The notes below the pieces were generated by a model. It did not search any database and was not told where the DNA came from. It worked only from the letters and a program-made list of their open reading frames with translations. A program made the position numbers and the translations under genes. From CAWGYT01 sp963826795 (GTDB taxonomy: Bacteria > Planctomycetota > Planctomycetia > Pirellulales > Pirellulaceae), in contig CAWGYT010000010.1 of the NCBI GenBank assembly GCA_963826795.1, positions 310,001-374,000 of the forward strand: DNA of 64,000 nucleotides. Direction: 5' to 3'. Positions 22,166 through 29,487 of the stretch are shown here, in pieces. How positions within the stretch are numbered: the stretch's first letter is position 1; every line of letters begins with the position of its first letter.

Positions 22166-23509
22166 TTACGCGAGAATGACGCGTTCCACGTACGTCGTAT
22201 CGATCCAGCCATCGACGAAGGTCGAATCCCGCAAGATCTGTTTGTGAAATGGAACGGTCGTCTCGATTCCCTCCACCCGCAGTTCGTCCAAGGCTCGGTA
22301 CATGCATTCGATGGCCTCGGCTCGCGTCGGCTGGTAGACGATCAACTTGCCGATCATCGAATCATAATAGGGGGGCACGGTGTAGCCAGCATGGGCATGC
22401 GAATCAAAGCGAACGCCGAACCCCCCCGGGACAATCAGTTTCGTGATGGTGCCGGCGCACGGTTGGAAGTTTCGCTGGACGTTCTCCGCATTAATGCGAC
22501 ACTCGATGGCGACGCCACGGGTGATGATCTCGCTTTGGTCTAGCGGCAAAGGCTCGCCCGCGGCCACCGCGATTTGCGATTTAATCAGATCGATACCCGT
22601 GACCATCTCCGTCACGGGGTGCTCCACCTGGATTCGGGCATTGACCTCAATGAAATAGAATTTATTTTCCTTGTCCACGATGAACTCGACCGTACCGGCG
22701 TTCGTGTAGTTCGCCCGGCGAATCAACCGGACGGCCGCAGCGCACATCTTTTCGCGGACGTCGGCCGGGAGATTAGGAGCGGGGCTTTCCTCGATCAGTT
22801 TTTGATGGCGGCGCTGCGTCGAACAGTCGCGTTCCCAGAGATGAACCACATTGCCGTGCTGATCCGCCAGGATTTGCACCTCGACGTGACGCGGGTTCTC
22901 GATGTATTTCTCTAAATAGACTCCGGCGTTCCCAAACGCGGCTTCAGCCTCTTTCCGCGCGTGTTGCAGGGCTGACTTGAGCGCCAGATCGTTCGAAGCG
23001 ACACGCATGCCCTTGCCGCCTCCGCCCGCCGTCGCCTTAATCAGCACGGGGAAGCCCAATTCATGAGCCGTTCGTACGGCCGCGGCTTCGTCTTCGATCA
23101 GGCCGTCACTGCCGGGAACGACTGGCACTTCGGCGGCGCGGGCCAGCTCGCGAGCGCGATTCTTGTCGCCCAATTGCTCCATTGCCTCCGGCGTCGGGCC
23201 AATGAAGTCAATCCGGCAGCTGCGACAAATTTCGTTGAAGTGCGAATTCTCGGCCAGGAATCCATATCCCGGGTGAATCGCCTCGACATTGCCCACCTCG
23301 GCCGCGCTGATCACGTTGGCGATTTTGAGATAGCTTTCGGACGACTTGGCGGGCCCGACGCAGATCGCTTCGTCGGCCAGATCCAGGTAGGCGCTACCGC
23401 GATCGGCCTCACTAAAAATAGCAACCGTCTCAATGCCCAGCTCGCGGCAGGCTCGGATGATTCGAAGGGCGATCTCGCCTCGGTTGGCAACCAGGATTCT
23501 CGTGTACAT
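22166..23509 (-). CDS. accC: Acetyl-CoA carboxylase, biotin carboxylase subunit
   Basis: AccC carboxylates biotin on the carrier protein using ATP and bicarbonate, the first step of fatty-acid synthesis. The 447-residue protein has MYTRILVANRGEIALRIIRA at its start, HPGYGFLAENSHFNEICRS, the glycine-rich ATP loop KATAGGGGKGMRVA, RHVEVQILADQHGNVVHLWE, RDCSTQRRHQKLIEESPAP, YFIEVNARIQVEHPVTEMVT and GVAIECRINAENV. These are all the ATP-grasp and catalytic motifs of the family. Three bases separate its start from the accB stop, so the two are surely cotranscribed. Confidence 0.98.
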   Translation of the reverse strand: MYTRILVANRGEIALRIIRACRELGIETVAIFSEADRGSAYLDLADEAICVGPAKSSESYLKIANVISAAEVGNVEAIHPGYGFLAENSHFNEICRSCRIDFIGPTPEAMEQLGDKNRARELARAAEVPVVPGSDGLIEDEAAAVRTAHELGFPVLIKATAGGGGKGMRVASNDLALKSALQHARKEAEAAFGNAGVYLEKYIENPRHVEVQILADQHGNVVHLWERDCSTQRRHQKLIEESPAPNLPADVREKMCAAAVRLIRRANYTNAGTVEFIVDKENKFYFIEVNARIQVEHPVTEMVTGIDLIKSQIAVAAGEPLPLDQSEIITRGVAIECRINAENVQRNFQPCAGTITKLIVPGGFGVRFDSHAHAGYTVPPYYDSMIGKLIVYQPTRAEAIECMYRALDELRVEGIETTVPFHKQILRDSTFVDGWIDTTYVERVILA

Positions 23510-23512
23510 TCG

Positions 23513-24001
23513 CTATTTGCTCGTGTCCACCTTGAACAGCGGCTTGCCATATTCGACCGGCTCTTCGTCGTCGACCAGAATCGCCACGATTCGACCAGAC
23601 ACCTCGGCCGGGATTTCGTTGAACACCTTCATGGCTTCAATAATGCAGATCGTTTGATCGGCGGAAACGCGGTCCCCTACCTTGACGAACGACTCGGACT
23701 CAGGGTTCGGCCGGCTGTAGTACGTGCCCACCATCGGGCTGCGGATGAGCACCAAGTTCGGATCGTCCTCCGTGCGTGGCGCGGGAGTCGACGTCGCCGC
23801 GGGTACCGGCATCTCGGGCGCACGAATGACTTCCGCCGGCGCATCCGCAAGCTGCCCTCCCCGCCGAAGTCGGATCCGCTGTTTATCTCGCCTCAGATCG
23901 ATTTCCGAGAGCCCGTGTTGTTCCATCAATTCCATCAATTGCCGAATCCGACCGAAGTCGAAAACTTCCTCCGGTTCCGGATTGGGCTCTGAGTCCGTCA
24001 T
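23513..24001 (-). CDS. accB: Biotin carboxyl carrier protein of acetyl-CoA carboxylase
   Basis: This is the swinging-arm carrier of acetyl-CoA carboxylase. Of 162 residues, the first ~35 form a helical region (IRQLMELMEQHGLSEIDLRR), followed by an Ala/Pro-rich linker (ADAPAEVIRAPEMPVPAATS) and the biotinyl domain with SPMVGTYYSRPNPE and the biotin-accepting lysine in IIEAMKVFNEIPAEV (K125). The order is M24 peptidase, accB, accC on the minus strand, a common bacterial arrangement. The gap to the peptidase is 86 bases and to accC 3 bases. Confidence 0.97.
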   Translation of the reverse strand: MTDSEPNPEPEEVFDFGRIRQLMELMEQHGLSEIDLRRDKQRIRLRRGGQLADAPAEVIRAPEMPVPAATSTPAPRTEDDPNLVLIRSPMVGTYYSRPNPESESFVKVGDRVSADQTICIIEAMKVFNEIPAEVSGRIVAILVDDEEPVEYGKPLFKVDTSK

Positions 24002-24087
24002 GGAAATGCTCCCTTGCCGCGTTCAAGGCTGGCGTCGGTACGTCGTCTTGCCGTTGTGCGTGGGAAGAACCTGCCCGACACCGAGTG

Positions 24088-25188
24088 TTAGCGGACAACA
24101 CAATTGGCGAGTTCCTTCGGGAGATCGGACAAGACCTCATGCCCGTCGCGCGTCACCAGGATGTCGTCTTCGATTCGGACACCACCCCAACCAGGCAAGT
24201 AGACGCCCGGTTCGACCGTGACCACCATCCCCGGCTTGAGCGTCTGGCTTTGCTGAACCGCCAAGCGGGGCGATTCGTGGATTTCCAGACCGATTCCGTG
24301 CCCCAACCCGTGCCCAAAATTCTTCCCATAGCCTGCTTCGGCAATCGCCTGGCGGGCGATGGCGTCGATTTCCGACATCACGGCTCCGGGCCGAATCGCC
24401 TCGATTGCCTGACGCTGAGCGTTCAACACAACTCCATACACACGTTCAAGTTTCGGCGAAATTTTACCGGTCACTACAACACGCGTCAAGTCGCTCGCAT
24501 ACCCCTTGGCTCTGGCTCCCCAGTCGACAAGCACGAAGTCCTGTTCCTCAATTCGTCGCTCCGTCGGTACGGCATGGGGCAGCGCAGCACGGGGACCGAC
24601 GGCCACGATCGGAGGGAAACTGCAGCCAGAGCCACCAAATTTTCGAATCTGATACTCAAGTTCCGCGGCCACCTCTTTTTCGGTCTGGGCCCCGCGCAAC
24701 CCCGCCCGAATGACTTCGAAAGCTCGTTGAGCCTGCGCAACGGCCAAGCGAATCGCGTCGACCTCATGGCGGTCCTTGATTTCACGCAAGTGTTCAACCA
24801 GACCCGACTTGGCCACCAAGGTCACGTTCGGAAGTCGTGCATCGAGTTGCTCGTAAAGTGCCAGGGAGATCGATTCGGCCTCGATCGCCAGATGATCCAG
24901 ACGCGTGGCCTGCATCGTGCGGGCGACCAGATCAACGAGAGAAACGCCCTGCCCGCGGATCTCGATGGCACAGCCTGGACATTCCTCCGCCAACTGCGTG
25001 GTGAAGCGGAAATCGCTGAGTACGATTTGGTCATCCGCCGTCACGAGCAGGTAACTGTCGTCACCGGTAAACCCCGTCAGGTAGGTCACGTTGACTGGCT
25101 TGGTCACCAGCAAGGCCGGCACACCCGCTTTGCGAATCGCCTGCCTCAGCTTGCGGATCCGAGCTTCGGTGGCGTTGTCGATCGTCAT
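24088..25188 (-). CDS. M24 family metallopeptidase (Xaa-Pro aminopeptidase/dipeptidase type)
   Basis: The enzyme is predicted to release N-terminal residues before proline, using two metal ions. Its 366 residues split into a creatinase-like N-domain (KPVNVTYLTGFTGDDSYLLV) and the pita-bread catalytic domain. The five metal ligands are in place: Asp in VDWGARAKGYASDLTR (two Asp), His in HGLGHGIGLEIHESP, Glu in TVEPGVYLPGWGG and Glu in VRIEDDILVT. It precedes accB-accC on the same strand, as in many bacteria. Whether it acts as an aminopeptidase or a dipeptidase cannot be settled from sequence. Confidence 0.93.
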   Translation of the reverse strand: MTIDNATEARIRKLRQAIRKAGVPALLVTKPVNVTYLTGFTGDDSYLLVTADDQIVLSDFRFTTQLAEECPGCAIEIRGQGVSLVDLVARTMQATRLDHLAIEAESISLALYEQLDARLPNVTLVAKSGLVEHLREIKDRHEVDAIRLAVAQAQRAFEVIRAGLRGAQTEKEVAAELEYQIRKFGGSGCSFPPIVAVGPRAALPHAVPTERRIEEQDFVLVDWGARAKGYASDLTRVVVTGKISPKLERVYGVVLNAQRQAIEAIRPGAVMSEIDAIARQAIAEAGYGKNFGHGLGHGIGLEIHESPRLAVQQSQTLKPGMVVTVEPGVYLPGWGGVRIEDDILVTRDGHEVLSDLPKELANCVVR

Positions 25189-25861
25189 GGCTCAGATTCC
25201 TGACTGCCCAAGGGGACGACTGCCAGCCGGTCGTCCCTGGTTGCCGCTCCCCCCGCAGCCATTAGACTGTATCAGTATGAAGGATCGAAGGCTATCCAAG
25301 GTTCAGCGGGACAACGCTAGTTTTCTAGGCCATTGCTCAGTTCGGACCGTCTTGCAAAATCGGCGAAAATCGCCGTCCCGGTTGTAATACAACCCGCGAT
25401 TTCACGGTCTCGGCGATCGCCGCGCTGTATCTGAACGCCGCTCTCACGTCTCGTTTTTTTTGGACGACCAACAATGCTGCCTGCGTCAAGTAAGGCGGCA
25501 TAGCCGGTGCGCCGAGCCTATGAGAGAGAATGAACAAGCGGCTTGTGAAATTGCCGCGCAATATAGGTCAAGTCAGCGCCCGTCTCCAGGAAACAAATGA
25601 GCCGAAGACCCCGAGTCATAAATGCCGTAGGCATACCAGCGGTCGATGCGGAGCGCCTGGCAGTGCTCTCGATCCATGGTTGCGATCGCTTCTTTCGCTG
25701 CCGGTTGTTCCTGCCAGGGAAAGACCAAACCGCGGTCGAGGTTGACGTCTTTCCCCTGCCGACTGACACCGACGCGAGACTCCTAGCCGATCGTTGCTCC
25801 CAGCAGCACCACTGCCCATCTCGAGTAACGCGCTGCTCGACAGAGGAAGATCCACCGGGGA
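25189..25861. other. Intergenic stretch, no gene recognised
   Basis: This stretch of about 670 bases lies upstream of the M24 peptidase gene. A minus-strand frame near 25590-25760 gives a coherent-looking piece ending RIDRWYAYGIYDSGSSAHLF, but it is short, interrupted by stops and lacks a start or ribosome site. It may be a remnant. The rest shows nothing. Confidence 0.5.
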
Positions 25862-25911
25862 AGATCCAGACACCCAACTATGCTCTCAGAAAAGATCCAG
25901 ACACCCAACTT
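25862..25911. repeat. Two direct copies of a 19-bp sequence, 31 bp apart
   Basis: AAGATCCAGACACCCAACT occurs at 25862-25880 and again at 25893-25911, each followed a few bases later by CTCTCA. The second copy continues into the 21-bp sequence that is repeated in inverted orientation beyond the transposase at 27556-27576. Confidence 0.9.
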
Positions 25912-26191
25912 TTCTCTCAACCTTGATCGAGCAGGGACGATCGACCTCGCGAATCGCTGCATTCCAGCGGTGGATGACTCTCAGAAACAATGGATCGCGG
26001 GGGCGACGTGTCCGCCGGTGGGTGCGTTCGGCGCGAGAGCAGTGCGCCGCGAGATCGGGGGCGCCGAGCGGTTCTCCCGGCGGACGTTATTCGAAATCCG
26101 GGCGTCCTCGCCGTGAACCCTGGTGGAAGCGCGACGTGCGCGAGGGAGACTGGAAGGCCGTCCGCCGGGCGGCAGGTCCGCTCGGGCAGAA

Positions 26192-26210
26192 GCCCCTGGC
26201 AAGAAGGGGC
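26192..26210. repeat. Small hairpin downstream of the transposase gene
   Basis: GCCCCT (26192-26197) pairs with AGGGGC (26205-26210) over a 7-base loop, 47 bases past the transposase stop. It could be part of the element's end structure or a transcription stop; there is no T-tract. Confidence 0.35.
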
Positions 26211-26256
26211 CTGGCAGCACACGCGAGCCGGCAGCACACGGGCCGCCGCGGGTGGC

Positions 26257-27333
26257 TCAGCCGAAGGCGGCCGCGCAGCGGGTGATGCCCCGATACCAGC
26301 GGCGGCCTGCCTGGACGGCCCGTTGGGCCACCTGGCCGGCCGCGCCCACGACGTGCCCAAACATCGAGTCGAAGCGAGTGACCAGGTCGATCCACATCGC
26401 GCGGCGAATTCCCAGCCGGTCGAGAATCGGGGCGAGATGATCCGGAATCGCGCCGGCTTGGCCCGACCGGACGATCCGCCCGCTGGCGTCGAGCAGTTGG
26501 AGATAATCGTCCAGCGAAACGGGGATCAGGCCCTTGTCCGACGCGCGGCGTTGCGTCGCGCTATGCAGCATTCCCGGGGCATCGACCGCGGCCTGTTCAT
26601 CCAGCGTCAGTTCGCAGAGCCAGCCGTCGGGTGACTTGTCGGCCGAGGGCGTTCCTTCGTCTTGCCGGTCGCTCGCCGATTCCCGCTGTTGCCGCGACTG
26701 GATCCGATCGTAGGCGGAGGTGTGGTTCGAGCTTTCGGGCGTCAGGGCCTCGCCGGCCCGGATTTGATTCAGATCCACATAGATCCCGCAAACCAGGATT
26801 GCCGCGTCATCCACCAGTTCGCGACAGTGGTAGCGATCCTCCCAGAAGCAACCTCGGCAGTCGTCCTCGCGGTTACTGCGTCGGGCGACGTATTCGCACA
26901 GGGTGGCCATGAACCAGGACGGATCCGAGAGCCGCTTCCGCAACACGGCGACGCGGCCCGGGATCGCCAGTTCCAGGGTGACCCGCGCCGGGTTCGGTTC
27001 CCGGAGCTGCCCGTCGCGGCTCTTGGCCAGCTTGCTCACCGCCAGCCAGCGGCGCACGACGTCCTCATCCGACAATGTGGACGCCACATCCGGCCGGGTT
27101 CGCAGCACCAGATGGAGATGGTTGCTCAACTCGGCTCGAAAGCCGATCTCGATCGCAAACAGCCCGGCCAGGCGCTCCTCCATGTCGCGAATCCAATCCC
27201 GCCGATATCCGTAGTCGATCCCGGTGGCCGGGTCCTCGCCACAGAGAAACGCCCTCCGCACGCACCGATTCCAGCAATGATAGACCGCGACCTCCTCGGG
27301 CCGGACAATCTCCGCACGAGCACACGACGGCAT
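26257..27333 (-). CDS. REP-associated tyrosine transposase (RAYT / IS200-like HUH family)
   Basis: RAYTs are single-strand DNA nucleases related to IS200/IS605 TnpA that act on REP hairpins. This 358-residue protein starts MPSCARAEIVRPEEVAVYHC with WNRCVRRAFLCGEDPATG. It has the HUH motif in ELSNHLHLVLRTRPDV (HLH), the downstream catalytic-tyrosine region (LCEYVARRSNREDDCRGCFW, then EDRYHCRELVDDAAI) and VCGIYVDLNQIRAGEALTPE. The C-terminal ~140 residues (from HTSAYDRIQ) are longer and less conserved, as in the large planctomycete version of this family. The gene is intact. It sits inside the inverted 21-bp repeats described separately. Such genes are often domesticated to maintain chromosomal REPs rather than being independent transposons. 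Confidence 0.88.
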   Translation of the reverse strand: MPSCARAEIVRPEEVAVYHCWNRCVRRAFLCGEDPATGIDYGYRRDWIRDMEERLAGLFAIEIGFRAELSNHLHLVLRTRPDVASTLSDEDVVRRWLAVSKLAKSRDGQLREPNPARVTLELAIPGRVAVLRKRLSDPSWFMATLCEYVARRSNREDDCRGCFWEDRYHCRELVDDAAILVCGIYVDLNQIRAGEALTPESSNHTSAYDRIQSRQQRESASDRQDEGTPSADKSPDGWLCELTLDEQAAVDAPGMLHSATQRRASDKGLIPVSLDDYLQLLDASGRIVRSGQAGAIPDHLAPILDRLGIRRAMWIDLVTRFDSMFGHVVGAAGQVAQRAVQAGRRWYRGITRCAAAFG

Positions 27334-27595
27334 GCGACGTCTCCTTCGACCAGAGCCGCGGCGAATGAAAGACGCCTGTATCGCGCTCGCGACGCAAGCA
27401 CGTCAAACGGCCTGAGAGTTTGCTCTCTGAAGGGCACCGTCACGGACAAGCCCCGGTCCCAGGCCAGAGACCCGGTTCAGGGCGCGGCAAAGATCCCGCC
27501 GAAAGGTATGCCAACGAGCACAGCCAAGCGAATCCGACGTACGAAACGCAGGGCGGAGAAAAGTAGGGTGTCTGGAAGCTATCAATCCTTACTTG

Positions 27596-28105
27596 TTAAT
27601 TGGCCGTTCCGATTCCGGCACGCGACAAATCGTTGAACAGCTCTGTCTCGAGTGCATGAAGCGGTTCCGTCTTTCCGTGTTGGTAGTCCTTGAACGGCTT
27701 CCAGAAACGATAAGTCTTTGCCCAGTGTAACGGACGGAACACTACAACCATTGGATTGAATTCGCGCGACCCACCAAAGAATCGGGCCGCAATCACCGGG
27801 AGCGACAACCGTTTCCAATTGCGGCGACCAGACCAGTTTATCACGATCGCCGATTCGGGCAATCTTGGAATGATGTTGGTTTCAATGTATTCGTGCCAGA
27901 TCGGGCTGTCGGAGTATACGAGTAGCACGTTGACACCGCGAGTACACCAACAGATCCATATCACCATTTGCAGCACGCTGGCGTATGCAAGGTAGGTCGC
28001 AATCAAAAGCGGAACCAGAGGCAGTAGGACAATGGCAATTGCACCCACGACAGTCACACGCAACATGGATGACAAAACGCGGCGCTCACGGGTCTGTGAT
28101 TGCAT
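27596..28105 (-). CDS. Orphan membrane-anchored protein, possible integron cassette gene
   Basis: The 169-residue product is not recognised. The N-terminus MQSQTRERRVLSSMLRVTVV leads into two close hydrophobic segments (VGAIAIVLLPLVPLLIATYL and YASVLQMVIWICW, about residues 19-52), then a soluble part with RLPESAIVINWSGRRNWKRL and MVVVFRPLHWAKTYRFWKPF. The base composition looks more AT-rich than the flanking genes. The ATG lies 13 bases after a candidate attC core site (28119-28125, minus strand), the spacing expected of a cassette gene. The stop is 20 bases from the right repeat of the RAYT element, which may have replaced this cassette's own attC. Function unknown. Confidence 0.65.
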   Translation of the reverse strand: MQSQTRERRVLSSMLRVTVVGAIAIVLLPLVPLLIATYLAYASVLQMVIWICWCTRGVNVLLVYSDSPIWHEYIETNIIPRLPESAIVINWSGRRNWKRLSLPVIAARFFGGSREFNPMVVVFRPLHWAKTYRFWKPFKDYQHGKTEPLHALETELFNDLSRAGIGTAN

Positions 28106-28118
28106 GTGGACTTAGGCC

Positions 28119-28204
28119 GATTAACGATTCGGTTCAGTGGGCGGCGGAACTTGACGAACCATCGTCAACCGGCTCATTACGCCGCTCCACTGCAACCGTT
28201 GGTT
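28119..28204 (-). other. attC-like recombination site (folded, two bulged bases)
   Basis: The 86-base site has candidate outer boxes GTTAATC (minus strand, 28125-28119) and AACCAAC (28204-28198). Between them the arms 28131-28145 and 28181-28197 pair over 15 bp except for two extra bases on one side only (T28186 and C28192, plus strand), like the extrahelical bases of attC sites. The loop contains a second perfect hairpin, TTGACGA (28151-28157) with TCGTCAA (28162-28168). Size, one-sided bulges, terminal hairpin and position between two small same-strand genes all fit attC. The outer boxes each depart from the RYYYAAC/GTTRRRY consensus, so this is a strong candidate rather than proven. Confidence 0.55.
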
Positions 28205-28288
28205 CGTCGCCGTTCGAGGAAGAGATTCTCCATATTGCCACATCAGGAGCCACCATCAGAAATAGCATAGGCGACCATCAGAATCGTA

Positions 28289-28705
28289 TCATTGTTGATC
28301 TTCTGAACCTCCGAGCCGGTCGGCTTTCTTGTTGTGGATCTGAGTTCCGCTCGAGGCAAGTAGATCAACGACAATGGCGACCAGTAACGCCAATCCTAAC
28401 ACGGATGCGGCGAGGATAGCATCCAATCGACGACTGTTCGTCGCCGGTAGCAAAACGATCCCTATAAATGCAGTCATGAGAAACGTTGAAATCAGCTGAC
28501 CCCAGTGCCGCAGCAGGCCCAGAACACTCGAAGCACATATTGCGCAACCGAGCAGTATCAACATAACACCGGATGAGCCGTGCGAATAAATTCCCCTCGC
28601 GGTTGGTTGGGCGATCACACCGTAAATGCCAGAAGCAAAAAAACAAGCTCCGATCACAAATGTGCAAAACCACCGACATCCCGACCTTTCAATTCGAGGC
28701 AACAT
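28289..28705 (-). CDS. Orphan four-helix membrane protein, possible integron cassette gene
   Basis: The 138-residue product has about four membrane segments: CTFVIGACFFASGIYGVIAQ, GVMLILLGCAICASSVLGLL, LISTFLMTAFIGIVLLPA and AAILAASVLGLALLVAIVVD-like (AILAASVLGLALLVAIVV). It ends in a polar tail (SGTQIHNKKADRLGGSEDQQ). No family is recognised. Like its neighbour it is relatively AT-rich and reads on the minus strand. A perfect attC-type core GTTAGGC lies 75 bases upstream (28781-28787) and the attC-like folded site lies 84 bases downstream, so the gene has a recombination-site candidate on each side. Confidence 0.65.
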   Translation of the reverse strand: MLPRIERSGCRWFCTFVIGACFFASGIYGVIAQPTARGIYSHGSSGVMLILLGCAICASSVLGLLRHWGQLISTFLMTAFIGIVLLPATNSRRLDAILAASVLGLALLVAIVVDLLASSGTQIHNKKADRLGGSEDQQ

Positions 28706-28780
28706 CGGTACTCGACTCCCGCGATCGACGAACTTGGTTTTAGGATGATCGGCGTATTACCTGTAGGCTGCAAGTTCGCA

Positions 28781-28831
28781 GCCTAACGCGCAGGTCGCTG
28801 ATCCTCGTAAGTCACAATGTAGCCGTTGGTT
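28781..28831 (-). other. Candidate cassette-junction / degenerate att site
   Basis: On the minus strand GTTAGGC (28787-28781) matches the attC/attI core consensus GTTRRRY exactly. AACCAAC (28831-28825) is the same outer box as in the site at 28119-28204, and AACCAACGG is shared by both. The 37 bases between do not form a convincing stem, so this could be a deleted attC or an attI. It overlaps a hairpin (TAGGCTGC / GCAGCCTA) at 28763-28785. Confidence 0.35.
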
Positions 28832-28948
28832 GCGTCTCTATCAATTTTCTCGCTGCGTGATAGGCTGTTTCCGCCTAGCGCTCATCGCCCCTTCGGGCCA
28901 GACCGTCGGCCTAGCTGCGAACGCCGCGGCCGCCACGGTTGAGCACAT

Positions 28949-28990
28949 GCGTGTAGATCAAATGTGCTGCAGCATATTTGATCTACACGC
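28949..28990. repeat. Near-perfect 42-bp palindrome
   Basis: GCGTGTAGATCAAAT (28949-28963) is followed by 12 bases and then its exact reverse complement ATTTGATCTACACGC (28976-28990). The central 12 bases also pair, with a single G-T mismatch pair, so the whole 42 bases form one hairpin. Its right half reads in frame as the start of a tyrosine-recombinase tail. The left half could therefore be an inverted copy made by fold-back replication or repair. Confidence 0.85.
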
Positions 28991-29099
28991 CGATCTGAGG
29001 CTGAAAGAAAAAGCACTTTCCCGTTTCGGCGCTCTAGCTGTCAAACCAGGCCGATACCAGCCTGACGACAAGCTGTTGGCCTTCCTGGAGAACCTTTGA
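28974..29099 (+). pseudogene. C-terminal tail of a tyrosine recombinase (remnant)
   Basis: The frame reads IFDLHADLRLKEKALSRFG and then KPGRYQPDDKLLAFLENL before a stop. This matches the C-terminus of site-specific integrases that end in HADLxLKEKAL...RYRPDDxLLAFLxxL. Sequence before 28974, across the palindrome, has no integrase character, and no start or catalytic motifs precede it, so only the last ~40 residues survive. It faces the opposite way to the integron-integrase remnant next to it and comes from a different recombinase family. Confidence 0.6.
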
Positions 29100-29192
29100 T
29101 TATGCCGCGTCGTGCAGTAACGAACCCAAGGGATTCGCCCGACCTCGTGTCAGACCGCTCAATCAAGTCGGCATGATTCGCGAGTCGGCATT

Positions 29193-29487
29193 GTGACGAA
29201 ACGTGTGGCTCGTGACGCGCTTGGTGAGGCCCGCTTCGCGGACAGCGGTCTTCAACGATCGTTGAAACAACGAGTCGTCGATGTGATGACGGCCCTGTTC
29301 TCCGGTCTTGAAGTTCCGCCAGCGGCGTTCCTGTGGGAACACAAACTGCCAACACCATTCCCGGTTCGCGCTGGGGTACTTCCGGGCCAGAGCGTGCGGC
29401 AGCTCCACGCGGCCGTAGCCATCGGCCACATTCTGCTGGTGAATTGCCTTGACTCGTTCCAGATGTTCCTGCCGAGGATGCACTATA
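29193..29487 (-). pseudogene. Truncated integron integrase (IntI-type tyrosine recombinase)
   Basis: The frame reads HPRQEHLERVKAIHQQNVAD, GYGRVELPHALARKYPSANR, EWCWQFVFPQERRW, then GRHHIDDSLFQRSLKTAVRE, AGLTKRVTSHTFRH. The ALARKYPxAxREWxWQxVFP stretch is the extra helix domain found only in integron integrases, and HTFRH is the conserved HxxR box II. The catalytic tyrosine and everything after TFRH are missing, as is the whole N-terminal half, where sequence passes straight into the IS630-type gene. It is therefore inactive. It points the same way as the two candidate cassette genes, as in the inverted integrase group known from some planctomycetes. Confidence 0.75.

Larger units (their letters stand above)
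25866..27576 (-). mobile_element. Putative RAYT/REP-type element bounded by inverted 21-bp sequences
   Basis: The 21-bp sequence at 25897-25917 (TCCAGACACCC, then AACTTTTCTC) recurs inverted at 27556-27576 with a single mismatch. A 15-bp partial copy lies at 25866-25880. The only plausible gene inside is the RAYT-type transposase at 26257-27333. REP-associated transposases are typically flanked by short repeats in opposite orientation, which fits this layout. Exact ends and any target rule are not visible. The right repeat lies only 20 bases from the stop of the orphan gene at 27596. Confidence 0.6.

Noticed and set aside
25518..25877. A 119-codon minus-strand frame upstream of the M24 peptidase
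   Set aside because: No family resemblance; another frame over the same DNA gives a more natural sequence but is interrupted by stops. At most a gene remnant.
28830..28973. N-terminal part of the 89-codon plus-strand frame that ends in the recombinase tail
   Set aside because: Only the sequence after 28974 resembles a recombinase; the earlier part crosses the palindrome and a candidate att site and shows no coding character.
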